39,097 bases of DNA from Gammaproteobacteria bacterium (GTDB lineage: Bacteria; Pseudomonadota; Gammaproteobacteria; Xanthomonadales; Wenzhouxiangellaceae), in NCBI GenBank assembly GCA_021772955.1, contig JAJFKZ010000176.1:1-39097 (forward strand). Direction: 5' to 3'. This document shows positions 13,365 to 19,145 of the stretch, one piece after another. A program made the position numbers and the translations under genes. Position 1 is the stretch's first letter, and each line of letters starts with the position of its first letter. Under the pieces are notes generated by a model. The model was not told the DNA's origin and ran no database searches. It worked only from the letters and a program-made list of their open reading frames with translations.

Positions 13365-14507
13365 CTACATGGTAATGTTTGGGAAAGCCTGTCCACTAAA
13401 TCTTGCATTAAGATATGCGCGAAGGTACTTGTACCTCTTTTTAGGTAGGGATTTTAAATACCTTCTCCACGCATTAGCACCGACAATGTTTTGAGTAGAT
13501 GTCTTTTTAACAAAACCAATAACACTATCACAAAATTCAAGAGTGGCTTTCAAAGTCGAAGCAATCAAAGTGCCTCTAAAGAGCCTAAACTCAATGGTTT
13601 TGCTGTTGATAAAGTTTAGTGCCTCGTATCGGTCGCGATGGCTTAACAGGTCTAGCTCCCTTCCAACTGGTACAGATTTAAACTTTGCAAACGCTGTATT
13701 TTCTGCTAAACGCCTAGAAATTGCCTCAAATTGGCCCTGATTGCTGTATAAAAAAACAGCAAGTCGCACCTGTTCAGTTTGAGACAAGACATGCCTACCA
13801 AAGTGGACATGCAAGCCACAACTTTTTGTGTCATGGCTTTTAAAGCCATGATCTTTTAATGCTTTCATAACCTTATCCCACTCGAAGTGGTGTATATGGT
13901 GGTTTAATGTCATGGGATGAGTCACGAGCTCAAACCCATTACTTAAACTTCCATCTTCTTTAAGGTACGCAGCACCTCCTATAAGCAAAGATATGTAATT
14001 TGCTCCATCGTTGATATCCCCGACCTCTAACTCTACCTCTAACTCTACCCCAAAATAGTTTTTCCCGTCAATTTCTGCTAGCCTGCCACTTACAATCTTT
14101 CCTTTGTCGTGGAAAATAGGGGGTGGACGGTAGTCAAACTTTCTGATAACGTGGGCTCCTTCGGCGCAAGAACGGCAAATACCTTCACTATGATAACTCT
14201 GATTCTGCTGAAGGAGGTCACACTCTTCGCAGTAGAAGAAAGAGTGGTCGCGACAACTGCCACAAATTGTTATGACATTTCCCGCCCTACTAACAGCGGG
14301 ACGCCGTGTGCTGTTACTACCTTCTTGCTCACCCCCACAATACTGACAAATCCAATCTGGTTCTGTTGATGCAATCGTGCAACTTTCAACTCTCAACGGA
14401 GGCTGTTCACGATTATGTTCCCTTACTCCCCTTCTTACTTCTTGGCACTCAGAGCAATAACACCCTGGTGCGGGTTCTGGCCTCAACGGATCATCTGGTG
14501 CTGGCAT
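13365..14507 (-). CDS. putative amidoligase (Amidoligase_2-like) with N-terminal zinc-knuckle array
   Basis: 380 residues. The first 115 hold five Cys knuckles (C18/C21, C54/C57, C82/C85, C93/C96, C111/C114). The catalytic part carries GVELEVE (153-159), EDGSL with Glu193 in GFELVTHP, CGLHVHFG (230-237), and the RYEALNF...TIEFRLFRGT block (293-313). These are the marks of the glutamine-synthetase-like amidoligase group, enzymes expected to join a carboxylate to an amine using ATP. The substrate is unknown. The gene has its own hairpin leader (14526-14546) and SD AAAGGAGG. It is followed by the micropeptide and the glutamine-amidotransferase-like gene. Confidence 0.82.
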   Translation of the reverse strand: MPAPDDPLRPEPAPGCYCSECQEVRRGVREHNREQPPLRVESCTIASTEPDWICQYCGGEQEGSNSTRRPAVSRAGNVITICGSCRDHSFFYCEECDLLQQNQSYHSEGICRSCAEGAHVIRKFDYRPPPIFHDKGKIVSGRLAEIDGKNYFGVELEVELEVGDINDGANYISLLIGGAAYLKEDGSLSNGFELVTHPMTLNHHIHHFEWDKVMKALKDHGFKSHDTKSCGLHVHFGRHVLSQTEQVRLAVFLYSNQGQFEAISRRLAENTAFAKFKSVPVGRELDLLSHRDRYEALNFINSKTIEFRLFRGTLIASTLKATLEFCDSVIGFVKKTSTQNIVGANAWRRYLKSLPKKRYKYLRAYLNARFSGQAFPNITM

Positions 14508-14525
14508 ACTGTTACCTCCTTTAAG

Positions 14526-14546
14526 GTTTTCCCTTACAGGGAAAAC
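14526..14546. promoter_or_regulatory. leader hairpin before the amidoligase SD
   Basis: GTTTTCCC (14526-14533) pairs with GGGAAAAC (14539-14546); an extra T-A pair closes a 3-base loop. On the minus strand it is followed directly by CTTAAAGGAGG and the amidoligase ATG. Same design as the hairpins at 16264-16286 and 20126-20150. Confidence 0.65.
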
Positions 14547-14557
14547 TACTTGTTATT

Positions 14558-14890
14558 TCAATCAAATTTAAACGTAAGTACTACTTGATCCACGTTTAAC
14601 GACCCATGTTTTGTTTCTATATCCATATTGTGCTTTGAATGATGCTTCAACTCAATACGGTACTTGTCGTTCTCCCATCCTATACCAGCAAAAGCCCCCC
14701 CATTGCCAATACTTGATTGTTGTTTTGATTTCGACACATAGGGTTCTAGTTTGGCGAAAAAACCACTATTTTCAAACCTTTCTTCTATTTTGAGACTTAC
14801 TACAAGATCTTCCGTGTAAGGCGTGATTTCATTTAAATACAAGCCTGCATTCGTTTGCAGGGCGAGCGCTATCCCTAGCTCTACTAACAT
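14558..14890 (-). CDS. secreted beta-rich protein, possible small outer-membrane barrel (PagL/acyloxyacyl-hydrolase-like?)
   Basis: 110 residues starting behind AGAGGAGG. Residues 1-15 are hydrophobic with small residues (signal-peptide-like: LGIALALQTNAG). The rest alternates polar and hydrophobic residues in strand-length runs and ends VVLTFKFD, resembling the final strand of outer-membrane barrels (though a terminal Asp follows the Phe). YRIELKHHSKHNMD recalls the His-Ser region of lipid A deacylase PagL and related host-derived barrels, but this is only a pattern match. If correct, it may alter the host surface to block superinfection. Family assignment is weak; a secreted beta protein is more certain. 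Confidence 0.5.
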   Translation of the reverse strand: MLVELGIALALQTNAGLYLNEITPYTEDLVVSLKIEERFENSGFFAKLEPYVSKSKQQSSIGNGGAFAGIGWENDKYRIELKHHSKHNMDIETKHGSLNVDQVVLTFKFD

Positions 14891-14914
14891 TGTTAAACCT
14901 CCTCTTTTTAGGCC

Positions 14915-14935
14915 GTTTAAATGGCCTGTTATTCT
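14915..14935. repeat. 21-bp leader repeat, copy 2 (other copy at 13323-13343)
   Basis: Bases 14915-14935 match 13323-13343 at 19 of 21 positions, sharing the core GTTTAAATGG. Both copies sit just upstream of an SD (the barrel-like gene and the TTG micropeptide). Here the flanks form a small stem GGCC/GGCC around the AT-rich core. Probably a shared leader element. Confidence 0.5.
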
Positions 14936-14940
14936 GTTAT

Positions 14941-15672
14941 CTAGCCATTGGAGCTAGATCTTAAATCAATACCAGATATTTTATAAAATATCTCTGTATC
15001 AAAATTGGGAAGAAGCATTACCTTCACCCTATCAAGAGGATCAGCTTCATCCCACGACCTCTTGAACGCTTCTTTATAGGTTTCATTTTCTTCTTGCTGA
15101 AAACGAAGAAAAGCAGGTTTGTACGCCGCTTTCCAGATGTCAAGCTCCACTTCTTTTTCAAATGTACGAACGTGCGTAGGCTCGTTCGTGTTAAAAAATC
15201 CTGAATTACTATCTCCTGAGTTATAATCCCCTGAGTTAAACTCCCCTGAATTATGATCGCCTGAGTTTCTATTTCCTGAATTACTATCTCCTGAGTTATA
15301 ATGGCCTGAGTTACAACAGCCTGAATTATAATGGCCTGAGTTATAATGGCCTGAGTTATGCCAGCCCTTGTCAAGAATTGCCAAAACCTCCTTGTCTGAT
15401 AAGACTCTTAATATCTTTATTTTGTTAGTTACACCCTTATGCCTATTGGGCTCTTCGTATACAATATCCCCTAATATTTCCACTTCTGCATACTTATTTT
15501 CTAGTACAGAATCTTTCACATCATAGTAGTTTAGGGTGAGCACTAGCTCTTTGCAAAAATGAAACCCCCTCGTACAAAGTATAGGTTTTAACCCTAGAAG
15601 GTGCGTCTCACCTTCTTTGTATTGAAACCCTCTACACTTTAGCTGTCTATCAAATGCTTTATAAGCTTTCAT
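14941..15672 (-). CDS. pentapeptide-repeat protein with DUF7666-like N-terminal domain
   Basis: 243 residues. The N-terminal 100 (YKAFDRQLKCRGFQY...GFHFCKE) match a phage/bacterial domain that commonly precedes pentapeptide repeats (DUF7666-like, from memory). Residues 106-160 are eleven NSGxx units (such as NSGHY and NSGDS), encoded by 15-base repeats at about 15192-15357. The C-terminal 80 residues are helical and acidic/aromatic. Pentapeptide repeats fold as a square beta-helix and can mimic DNA, but the Asn-Ser-Gly type has no known phage function. SD AAAAGGAG before the ATG. Confidence 0.75.
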   Translation of the reverse strand: MKAYKAFDRQLKCRGFQYKEGETHLLGLKPILCTRGFHFCKELVLTLNYYDVKDSVLENKYAEVEILGDIVYEEPNRHKGVTNKIKILRVLSDKEVLAILDKGWHNSGHYNSGHYNSGCCNSGHYNSGDSNSGNRNSGDHNSGEFNSGDYNSGDSNSGFFNTNEPTHVRTFEKEVELDIWKAAYKPAFLRFQQEENETYKEAFKRSWDEADPLDRVKVMLLPNFDTEIFYKISGIDLRSSSNG

Positions 15673-15722
15673 TTACTCTCCTTTTTAGTTTAATTAAAAT
15701 TCTTTCAATCTGTGAAAACACA

Positions 15723-15863
15723 TTAATTCAACTTAATACTGTTAAATATCTCTCCTAAACATAGGACAAAACAACATATCCAAATAAAAAGGTATGATGC
15801 AATGGCCAGAACCAAGCAAATAGTGCCTATTAAAATCATTGTTGTGGCAAGTAATTCTAACAT
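15723..15863 (-). CDS. 46-residue membrane protein
   Basis: Start ATG at 15861-15863, ten bases after GGAGGT in the end of the zinc-knuckle gene; stop TAA at 15723-15725. Nearly the whole protein is hydrophobic (residues 2-37, with four Cys), enough for one long or two short membrane helices. It is followed by about 50 bases before the pentapeptide gene, with no other feature seen there. Role unknown. Confidence 0.5.
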   Translation of the reverse strand: MLELLATTMILIGTICLVLAIASYLFIWICCFVLCLGEIFNSIKLN

Positions 15864-15867
15864 AATA

Positions 15868-16080
15868 CTAACTACCTCCTTTTAAAACTTCGGCACCAAC
15901 GCCTTGTCTTTCTTTTGGGGCTGTTATGGCCGTTTCCCTACTTAGGCAAAGTGAACAGAAAGGAAGTGCCTGATTACCTTCTACTAAAATAGGTCTATTA
16001 CTACAACAATCATAGCAGTATCCATTATGCATTCTCCACGCAAGTTTTTGTACGTTCATTAATGTGTCCTTCATTCTCAT
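15868..16080 (-). CDS. small zinc-knuckle protein
   Basis: 70 residues. CYDC (22-25) and CSLC (42-45) form a four-Cys zinc site, with a helical N-terminus and a Gly-rich end. The start follows AAGGAGG directly after the stop of the 53-residue membrane gene. Unrecognised. Confidence 0.55.
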   Translation of the reverse strand: MRMKDTLMNVQKLAWRMHNGYCYDCCSNRPILVEGNQALPFCSLCLSRETAITAPKERQGVGAEVLKGGS

Positions 16081-16088
16081 ACCTCCTT

Positions 16089-16250
16089 CTACTCTTTCAC
16101 TAGATCGCGTAGTACGGTTTTTATTTTATTATCGCGTTCCAATTTCTGTACAGACTCTTTCAACTCTAGAATATTCCTAGAGCAACACCTAGTTACTACC
16201 AAAAGCAATAAAAAATTTACTGCTATAATAATGTACTCAAGCATCTTCAT
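16089..16250 (-). CDS. 53-residue membrane-anchored coiled-coil protein
   Basis: Start ATG at 16248-16250 behind AAAGGAGGC; stop TAG at 16089-16091. Residues 4-20 are a hydrophobic helix, followed by C22-C23 and a charged heptad-like helix to the end. The design (inner-membrane anchor plus coiled coil) recalls small i-spanin-like or membrane-tethered proteins, but it lies far from the endolysin. It is the first gene of the transcript from the promoter at 16319-16346, after two leader hairpins. Confidence 0.6.
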   Translation of the reverse strand: MKMLEYIIIAVNFLLLLVVTRCCSRNILELKESVQKLERDNKIKTVLRDLVKE

Positions 16251-16259
16251 GCCTCCTTT

Positions 16260-16291
16260 AAAGGCTTTTCTCTTCCGGAGAAAAGCAAGGT
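16260..16291. repeat. exact 32-bp repeat containing a leader hairpin, copy 1
   Basis: Bases 16260-16291 are identical to 17034-17065. The core is a 9-bp hairpin, GCTTTTCTC/GAGAAAAGC (16264-16286), with a 5-base loop. On the minus strand the hairpin is followed directly by CTTTAAAGGAGG and an ATG, and a second hairpin (CAAGGT-GAA-ACCTTG, about 16286-16300) precedes it. Confidence 0.9.
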
Positions 16292-16318
16292 TTCACCTTG
16301 TGACAACATTTGTAATAG

Positions 16319-16346
16319 ATTATAACACTCTATCCCATGCTGTCAA
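16319..16346 (-). promoter_or_regulatory. sigma70 promoter
   Basis: On the minus strand TTGACA (16341-16346), 16 bases, TATAAT (16319-16324). It precedes the hairpin leader and the small membrane-protein/zinc-knuckle/pentapeptide gene group. Confidence 0.83.
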
Positions 16347-16355
16347 GAACTATTT

Positions 16356-16760
16356 TTAATTAATAAAGTCTAAGACAAACTCCCTTTGATTCTCTACATA
16401 TTTCCTATTCACGTACCAGTACCGCGCTTGTTCTGCTACATCAATATATATTAAAGCTTTCTCATAATTGCCAATGATAAGCCGTTGATGTAATTGTGCA
16501 ACTTTCAATTCATCAGATAAGGAAAAAGAAAGGACGTACTTGAGGTGTAAACTATCATGCCAGGCTCGGAAAGCGTAGTTCACCTGTTTATCCGCATATA
16601 TTGTATTAATAGAATTGGTAGGTGATACCCTAATGCGCCCTTTATCGTCGATACCGTACCGCTTTAAATCGGCATAAGTATTAGGCGCATCTGGCACTAC
16701 TATGTAAGGTGGCGCATGCTTCACAATCTGGGTGTTCAGGCTTTCTGATAAAGGTTTCAT
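16356..16760 (-). CDS. hypothetical protein with a WHDSLH motif
   Basis: 134 residues, alpha-helical in the second half. The region around residues 65-75 (FRAWHDSLHLKY) and a later HQ and Glu resemble conserved His-rich helices of uncharacterised phage proteins, possibly a metal site. The start ATG has GAGGAGG nine bases upstream. It is the only gene between the two gene-free stretches here. Function unknown. Confidence 0.6.
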   Translation of the reverse strand: MKPLSESLNTQIVKHAPPYIVVPDAPNTYADLKRYGIDDKGRIRVSPTNSINTIYADKQVNYAFRAWHDSLHLKYVLSFSLSDELKVAQLHQRLIIGNYEKALIYIDVAEQARYWYVNRKYVENQREFVLDFIN

Positions 16761-16786
16761 CTATGCTTGCCTCCTCAAATCATTAC

Positions 16787-16815
16787 TTGACTTTTCTGTA
16801 AAAGTCTGGTACAAT
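16787..16815 (+). promoter_or_regulatory. plus-strand promoter with operator-like dyad, pointing into gene-free DNA
   Basis: TTGACT (16787-16792), 17 bases, TACAAT (16810-16815). The -35 end and spacer form the inverted repeat GACTTTT-CTGT-AAAAGTC. It reads away from the nearest minus-strand gene and into the structured stretch; no plus-strand gene follows for 2.5 kb, so the product would be a non-coding or antisense RNA. Confidence 0.6.
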
Positions 16816-16980
16816 ATGTATATAGGGTAATAACGCAATAACTATTATAATCCGAGTTTACTTTGTAAACTCTATTGTCGCTAATTCTTATTGAGGGTAA
16901 ACCGCTAAACTGTAGCGACTTACCTACTTTCTATTAAATATATTAATATTGACGTTTTTCACCTTGGTAATACCTTTAAG

Positions 16981-17007
16981 GCTTTTACCCTTAAAAGGGG
17001 TAAAAGC
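16981..17007. other. perfect 10-bp hairpin
   Basis: GCTTTTACCC pairs with GGGTAAAAGC across a 7-base loop. The flanks AAGG...CTAC resemble those of the leader hairpins, but no SD or gene follows on either strand within range. Possibly a processing site or part of a small RNA. Confidence 0.6.
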
Positions 17008-17033
17008 TACTTACGTTTAAGATTTGCAACTGC

Positions 17034-17065
17034 AAAGGCTTTTCTCTTCCGGAGAAAAGCAAGGT
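17034..17065. repeat. exact 32-bp hairpin repeat, copy 2
   Basis: Identical to 16260-16291. Unlike copy 1, on the minus strand it is not followed by an SD and start codon but by a small palindrome (TTTGCAGTTGCAAA). It lies just after the 45-residue membrane gene. Confidence 0.9.
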
Positions 17066-17074
17066 GTTTCTGTT

Positions 17075-17212
17075 TTACACAGAAACCTTTAGGTTTTCAC
17101 CCTGTGAAAGGACTTTCCCATTGCCGCGCTTAACGCGGCACTGGCATAATCCAATATAATATCCTATAATTAATGAAAATAAACTAGTTATAAATATAGT
17201 AGTATACAGCAT
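17075..17212 (-). CDS. 45-residue membrane protein
   Basis: Start ATG at 17210-17212, eight bases after AGGGGG in the stop region of the preceding gene; stop TAA at 17075-17077. Residues 4-22 are a hydrophobic helix, followed by a basic, polar tail with two Cys. A hairpin (GTTTCTGT/ACAGAAAC, about 17066-17087) overlaps the stop codon and may end or protect the message. Confidence 0.5.
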   Translation of the reverse strand: MLYTTIFITSLFSLIIGYYIGLCQCRVKRGNGKVLSQGENLKVSV

Positions 17213-17216
17213 GATT

Positions 17217-17414
17217 TTACCCCCTATGTAAGGCAATGCTATTTCGCTTGAAGTCCTGTATCACTCTAGAAATCATAACAGCTTTTTGTCTGTAGATGTG
17301 AAATTGAGAGACTGTTAACTCAGTCTTTTGTACATCTTCAAGCATTTCTAGAACTGTATTTAAAATAAGAAGTGTCGGCCCTTGTTTTGGGGCTCCCCAT
17401 GTTTTGTCCGTCAT
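17217..17414 (-). CDS. small hypothetical protein
   Basis: 65 residues, largely helical, start behind AGGAGGT. Unrecognised. Its final codons form the SD of the 45-residue membrane protein. Confidence 0.55.
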   Translation of the reverse strand: MTDKTWGAPKQGPTLLILNTVLEMLEDVQKTELTVSQFHIYRQKAVMISRVIQDFKRNSIALHRG

Positions 17415-17439
17415 TTTTCTACCTCCTATTTAAATTCTT

Positions 17440-18009
17440 CTAAGACTTTTGTACTTCACAAAAGTCTTTTTGACATACGCCACAATTTATTGTCCCTTCA
17501 TCTAACACCTTTTGACTAACTCTTAGAATGCGTTCACACCCACAAACTAGTTTTATCATGCGTGAACCTGGTTTCTTCTTTGGAGTAGTATCTAGCAGCA
17601 TTTGAGGCATATCTCCAAAGCTTGACTTTAAAGCGTTTAAACGCTGAGCTAGTTCATCACCCACAATTGTTGCAGTAGGCTTACCTTCTAATCCTATCTT
17701 GTTCATAACGGCTTTAAAGCCATTCCTATGTCCTTTGTCTACTCCGATACTTACATGTATTAATTCATGGCATAGAACTCCAAGTACTTCAATACAGTTG
17801 TTTTCTTTAAAGGTGGTAGGGCTTATAAATATAGCTTCAACTCCTCGTTGTTGCCAGGCTTCACCAACACTCCTTTTCTTAGTAGCTAAAGCCCCTTTAG
17901 AGGGAAATCCGTAGCTTATATGACACTTGCCAGCTAGTTCTTCTTCACAAAAGATGTGTTGTGCTAGCACCTCCTTTGCATTTTCAAGCCATGTATTAGC
18001 ATTTTGCAT
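17440..18009 (-). CDS. SprT-like zinc metalloprotease with C-terminal zinc ribbon
   Basis: 189 residues. HELIH (81-85) followed by GHRNGFK (His94) matches the SprT/Spartan pattern of three metal ligands and catalytic Glu82. Cys156, Cys158, Cys176 and Cys179 form the zinc ribbon usual in this family. Spartan-type enzymes cleave proteins bound or crosslinked to DNA; the phage role is unknown. It lies among the first genes behind the early minus-strand promoter. SD GAGGG. Confidence 0.82.
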   Translation of the reverse strand: MQNANTWLENAKEVLAQHIFCEEELAGKCHISYGFPSKGALATKKRSVGEAWQQRGVEAIFISPTTFKENNCIEVLGVLCHELIHVSIGVDKGHRNGFKAVMNKIGLEGKPTATIVGDELAQRLNALKSSFGDMPQMLLDTTPKKKPGSRMIKLVCGCERILRVSQKVLDEGTINCGVCQKDFCEVQKS

Positions 18010-18031
18010 TGTGTTTTCCCTCGTTTAATGT

Positions 18032-18268
18032 TTAGCGTTCCATCGATACAATCAATTTATTCAGGGTATCCAAACATCCTTGTAAGTTACTCCGAAAGCA
18101 ATAGTCATATGCATGACGGCCAATTGGAGGCCCTAGTTTTAAGGTATCCCCCGTTATTGATTTGATTATGTGCCAGTAGTCATAATGACCATCTTGGGCT
18201 AGATAATACTTTCTATCATGGGTGATAATGTGGCCTTTGGTGTTTGATAGGCTTTCAAGTGTGTACAT
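18032..18268 (-). CDS. small early hypothetical protein
   Basis: 78 residues from the ATG at 18266-18268, preceded by AGAGA; an in-frame TTG 18 bases earlier is the alternative. It is aromatic-rich in the middle (HYDYWHI) with a compact alpha/beta look. Unrecognised. Confidence 0.5.
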   Translation of the reverse strand: MYTLESLSNTKGHIITHDRKYYLAQDGHYDYWHIIKSITGDTLKLGPPIGRHAYDYCFRSNLQGCLDTLNKLIVSMER

Positions 18269-18297
18269 GATAATTTCTCTCTTCAATTAGGCTATTT

Positions 18298-18360
18298 TTA
18301 TGTTCCAAAAATCTTGATGTATTCCGCGACCAGTACCGATCTATCGCAGTGAGAATACAT
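18298..18360 (-). CDS. possible 20-residue peptide
   Basis: ATG at 18358-18360, stop TAA at 18298-18300, with weak AAAAG upstream. It occupies most of a 96-base gap in the early operon and its composition is protein-like, but the SD is poor. Confidence 0.25.
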   Translation of the reverse strand: MYSHCDRSVLVAEYIKIFGT

Positions 18361-18364
18361 TCTT

Positions 18365-18721
18365 TTAACTTTCTTTGTTTAAGTTTAGAGACTCCCATTC
18401 TTCGACAATCTGAATTTGGGAGTTTTGCATTACCTCGAAGTCTCCATCTCCAGCGTCTATCATCGCCTGGGCAAACTTTTCTTGGCCATCACTGTCAAGG
18501 CCGTCATGTACCGCCTTGGCGCGATACTGTAGATCTTGCTCTATTCTTAGGTAGTTATCCCACCATGCAAAGGTTTCGGGCAGTATCATCTGCATCTCGC
18601 GATCATCGTCAAACCCGTCAAAGTCATCACAATTGCCGATCAAATCCTGTTCCCATTTGCAGCCTGTCCTTGGATCTGTTATTTCAATCTCTCTCACTTC
18701 GTTGTTGACTAAGATTTTCAT
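18365..18721 (-). CDS. very acidic early protein
   Basis: 118 residues with about 29 Asp/Glu against 10 Lys/Arg by my count, including clusters such as DDFDGFDDD. The start ATG overlaps the preceding stop (ATGA). Its early position and charge fit small host-takeover or DNA-mimic proteins; no family is recognised, so this is inference. Confidence 0.55.
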   Translation of the reverse strand: MKILVNNEVREIEITDPRTGCKWEQDLIGNCDDFDGFDDDREMQMILPETFAWWDNYLRIEQDLQYRAKAVHDGLDSDGQEKFAQAMIDAGDGDFEVMQNSQIQIVEEWESLNLNKES

Positions 18722-18954
18722 GATAGTCCCCCTTCGATTTCTCTTAGTGCGTCTGAGGCATCTGAGAGATTGTAGTATGGCCCATAATCAAAAATTACTG
18801 CACCTGCATTTCTTAGTGCGCTGTCAATTGGGTCTGGATCTGTATGTGGGTCATAATTCTCCCAATGCCATACATGGATTGCCTGCAAGCCCCCGTCACA
18901 TTTCGCAGCTTCTCCGATGATGTAAAAGTCCTCATATTTTGTTTCCTTGTCCAT
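18718..18954 (-). CDS. acidic first-early protein
   Basis: 78 residues, about 16 acidic against 5 basic, rich in Tyr and Trp. The start ATG is preceded by GAGGGGGATGAA. It is the first substantial gene behind the promoter at 19025-19052 and its stop overlaps the next start. Unrecognised. Confidence 0.55.
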   Translation of the reverse strand: MDKETKYEDFYIIGEAAKCDGGLQAIHVWHWENYDPHTDPDPIDSALRNAGAVIFDYGPYYNLSDASDALREIEGGLS

Positions 18955-18955
18955 T

Positions 18956-18988
18956 TCATCCCCCTCGGTTAATGGTCATTGTTTCCAT
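18956..18988 (-). CDS. possible 10-residue leader peptide
   Basis: ATG at 18986-18988 with GAGGG four bases upstream, ten codons, then TGA at 18956-18958 just ahead of the next ATG. Its end contains the SD of the first early gene, an arrangement that could couple translation. Too short to judge by sequence. Confidence 0.3.
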   Translation of the reverse strand: METMTINRGG

Positions 18989-19024
18989 ATTTCCCTCTGG
19001 TCAATGTGTGTGTCTATGCAATAG

Positions 19025-19052
19025 AGTATACCACGCTCTTTCATGTAGTCAA
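19025..19052 (-). promoter_or_regulatory. early promoter for the minus-strand arm
   Basis: On the minus strand TTGACT (19047-19052), 16 bases, TATACT (19025-19030). It would start transcription near 19018 into the acidic early genes. Confidence 0.78.
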
Positions 19053-19109
19053 GTACTATTTTAATTCATTGTAAGTGATTGATAATTTTACCTCTAAGGC
19101 AAAAGCTAC

Positions 19110-19136
19110 TTAAATGCTTTTAAATGTCTTTAAATG
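19110..19136. repeat. three TTAAATG repeats in 10-bp phase
   Basis: TTAAATG occurs at 19110-19116, 19120-19126 and 19130-19136, one helical turn apart, between the two divergent promoters. Spacing of this kind suggests a protein that binds one face of the DNA. Confidence 0.6.
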
Positions 19137-19145
19137 GGTGATATG

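Larger units (their letters stand above)
16761..17074. other. gene-free structured stretch
   Basis: 314 bases without a credible gene, inside a minus-strand gene series. It holds a plus-strand promoter at 16787-16815, the 19-base palindrome GAGTTTACTTTGTAAACTC (about 16853-16871), a spaced inverted repeat GTCGCTA...TAGCGAC (about 16878-16920), a perfect 10-bp hairpin GCTTTTACCC/GGGTAAAAGC (16981-17007) and the second copy of the 32-bp repeat. A minus-strand TATAAT at 16844-16849 lacks a good -35. It may encode a non-coding RNA or be a regulatory hub. Confidence 0.6.

Noticed and set aside
15192-15357. Regular 15-base repeats resembling a CRISPR-like array
   Set aside because: They lie in frame within a coding sequence and encode NSGxx pentapeptides; there are no spacers and no cas1/cas2.
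15024-15374. 116-codon open frame (Ile/Thr/Gln repeats) over the pentapeptide region
   Set aside because: It is the out-of-frame shadow of the 15-base repeats, without SD, inside a well-supported gene on the same strand.
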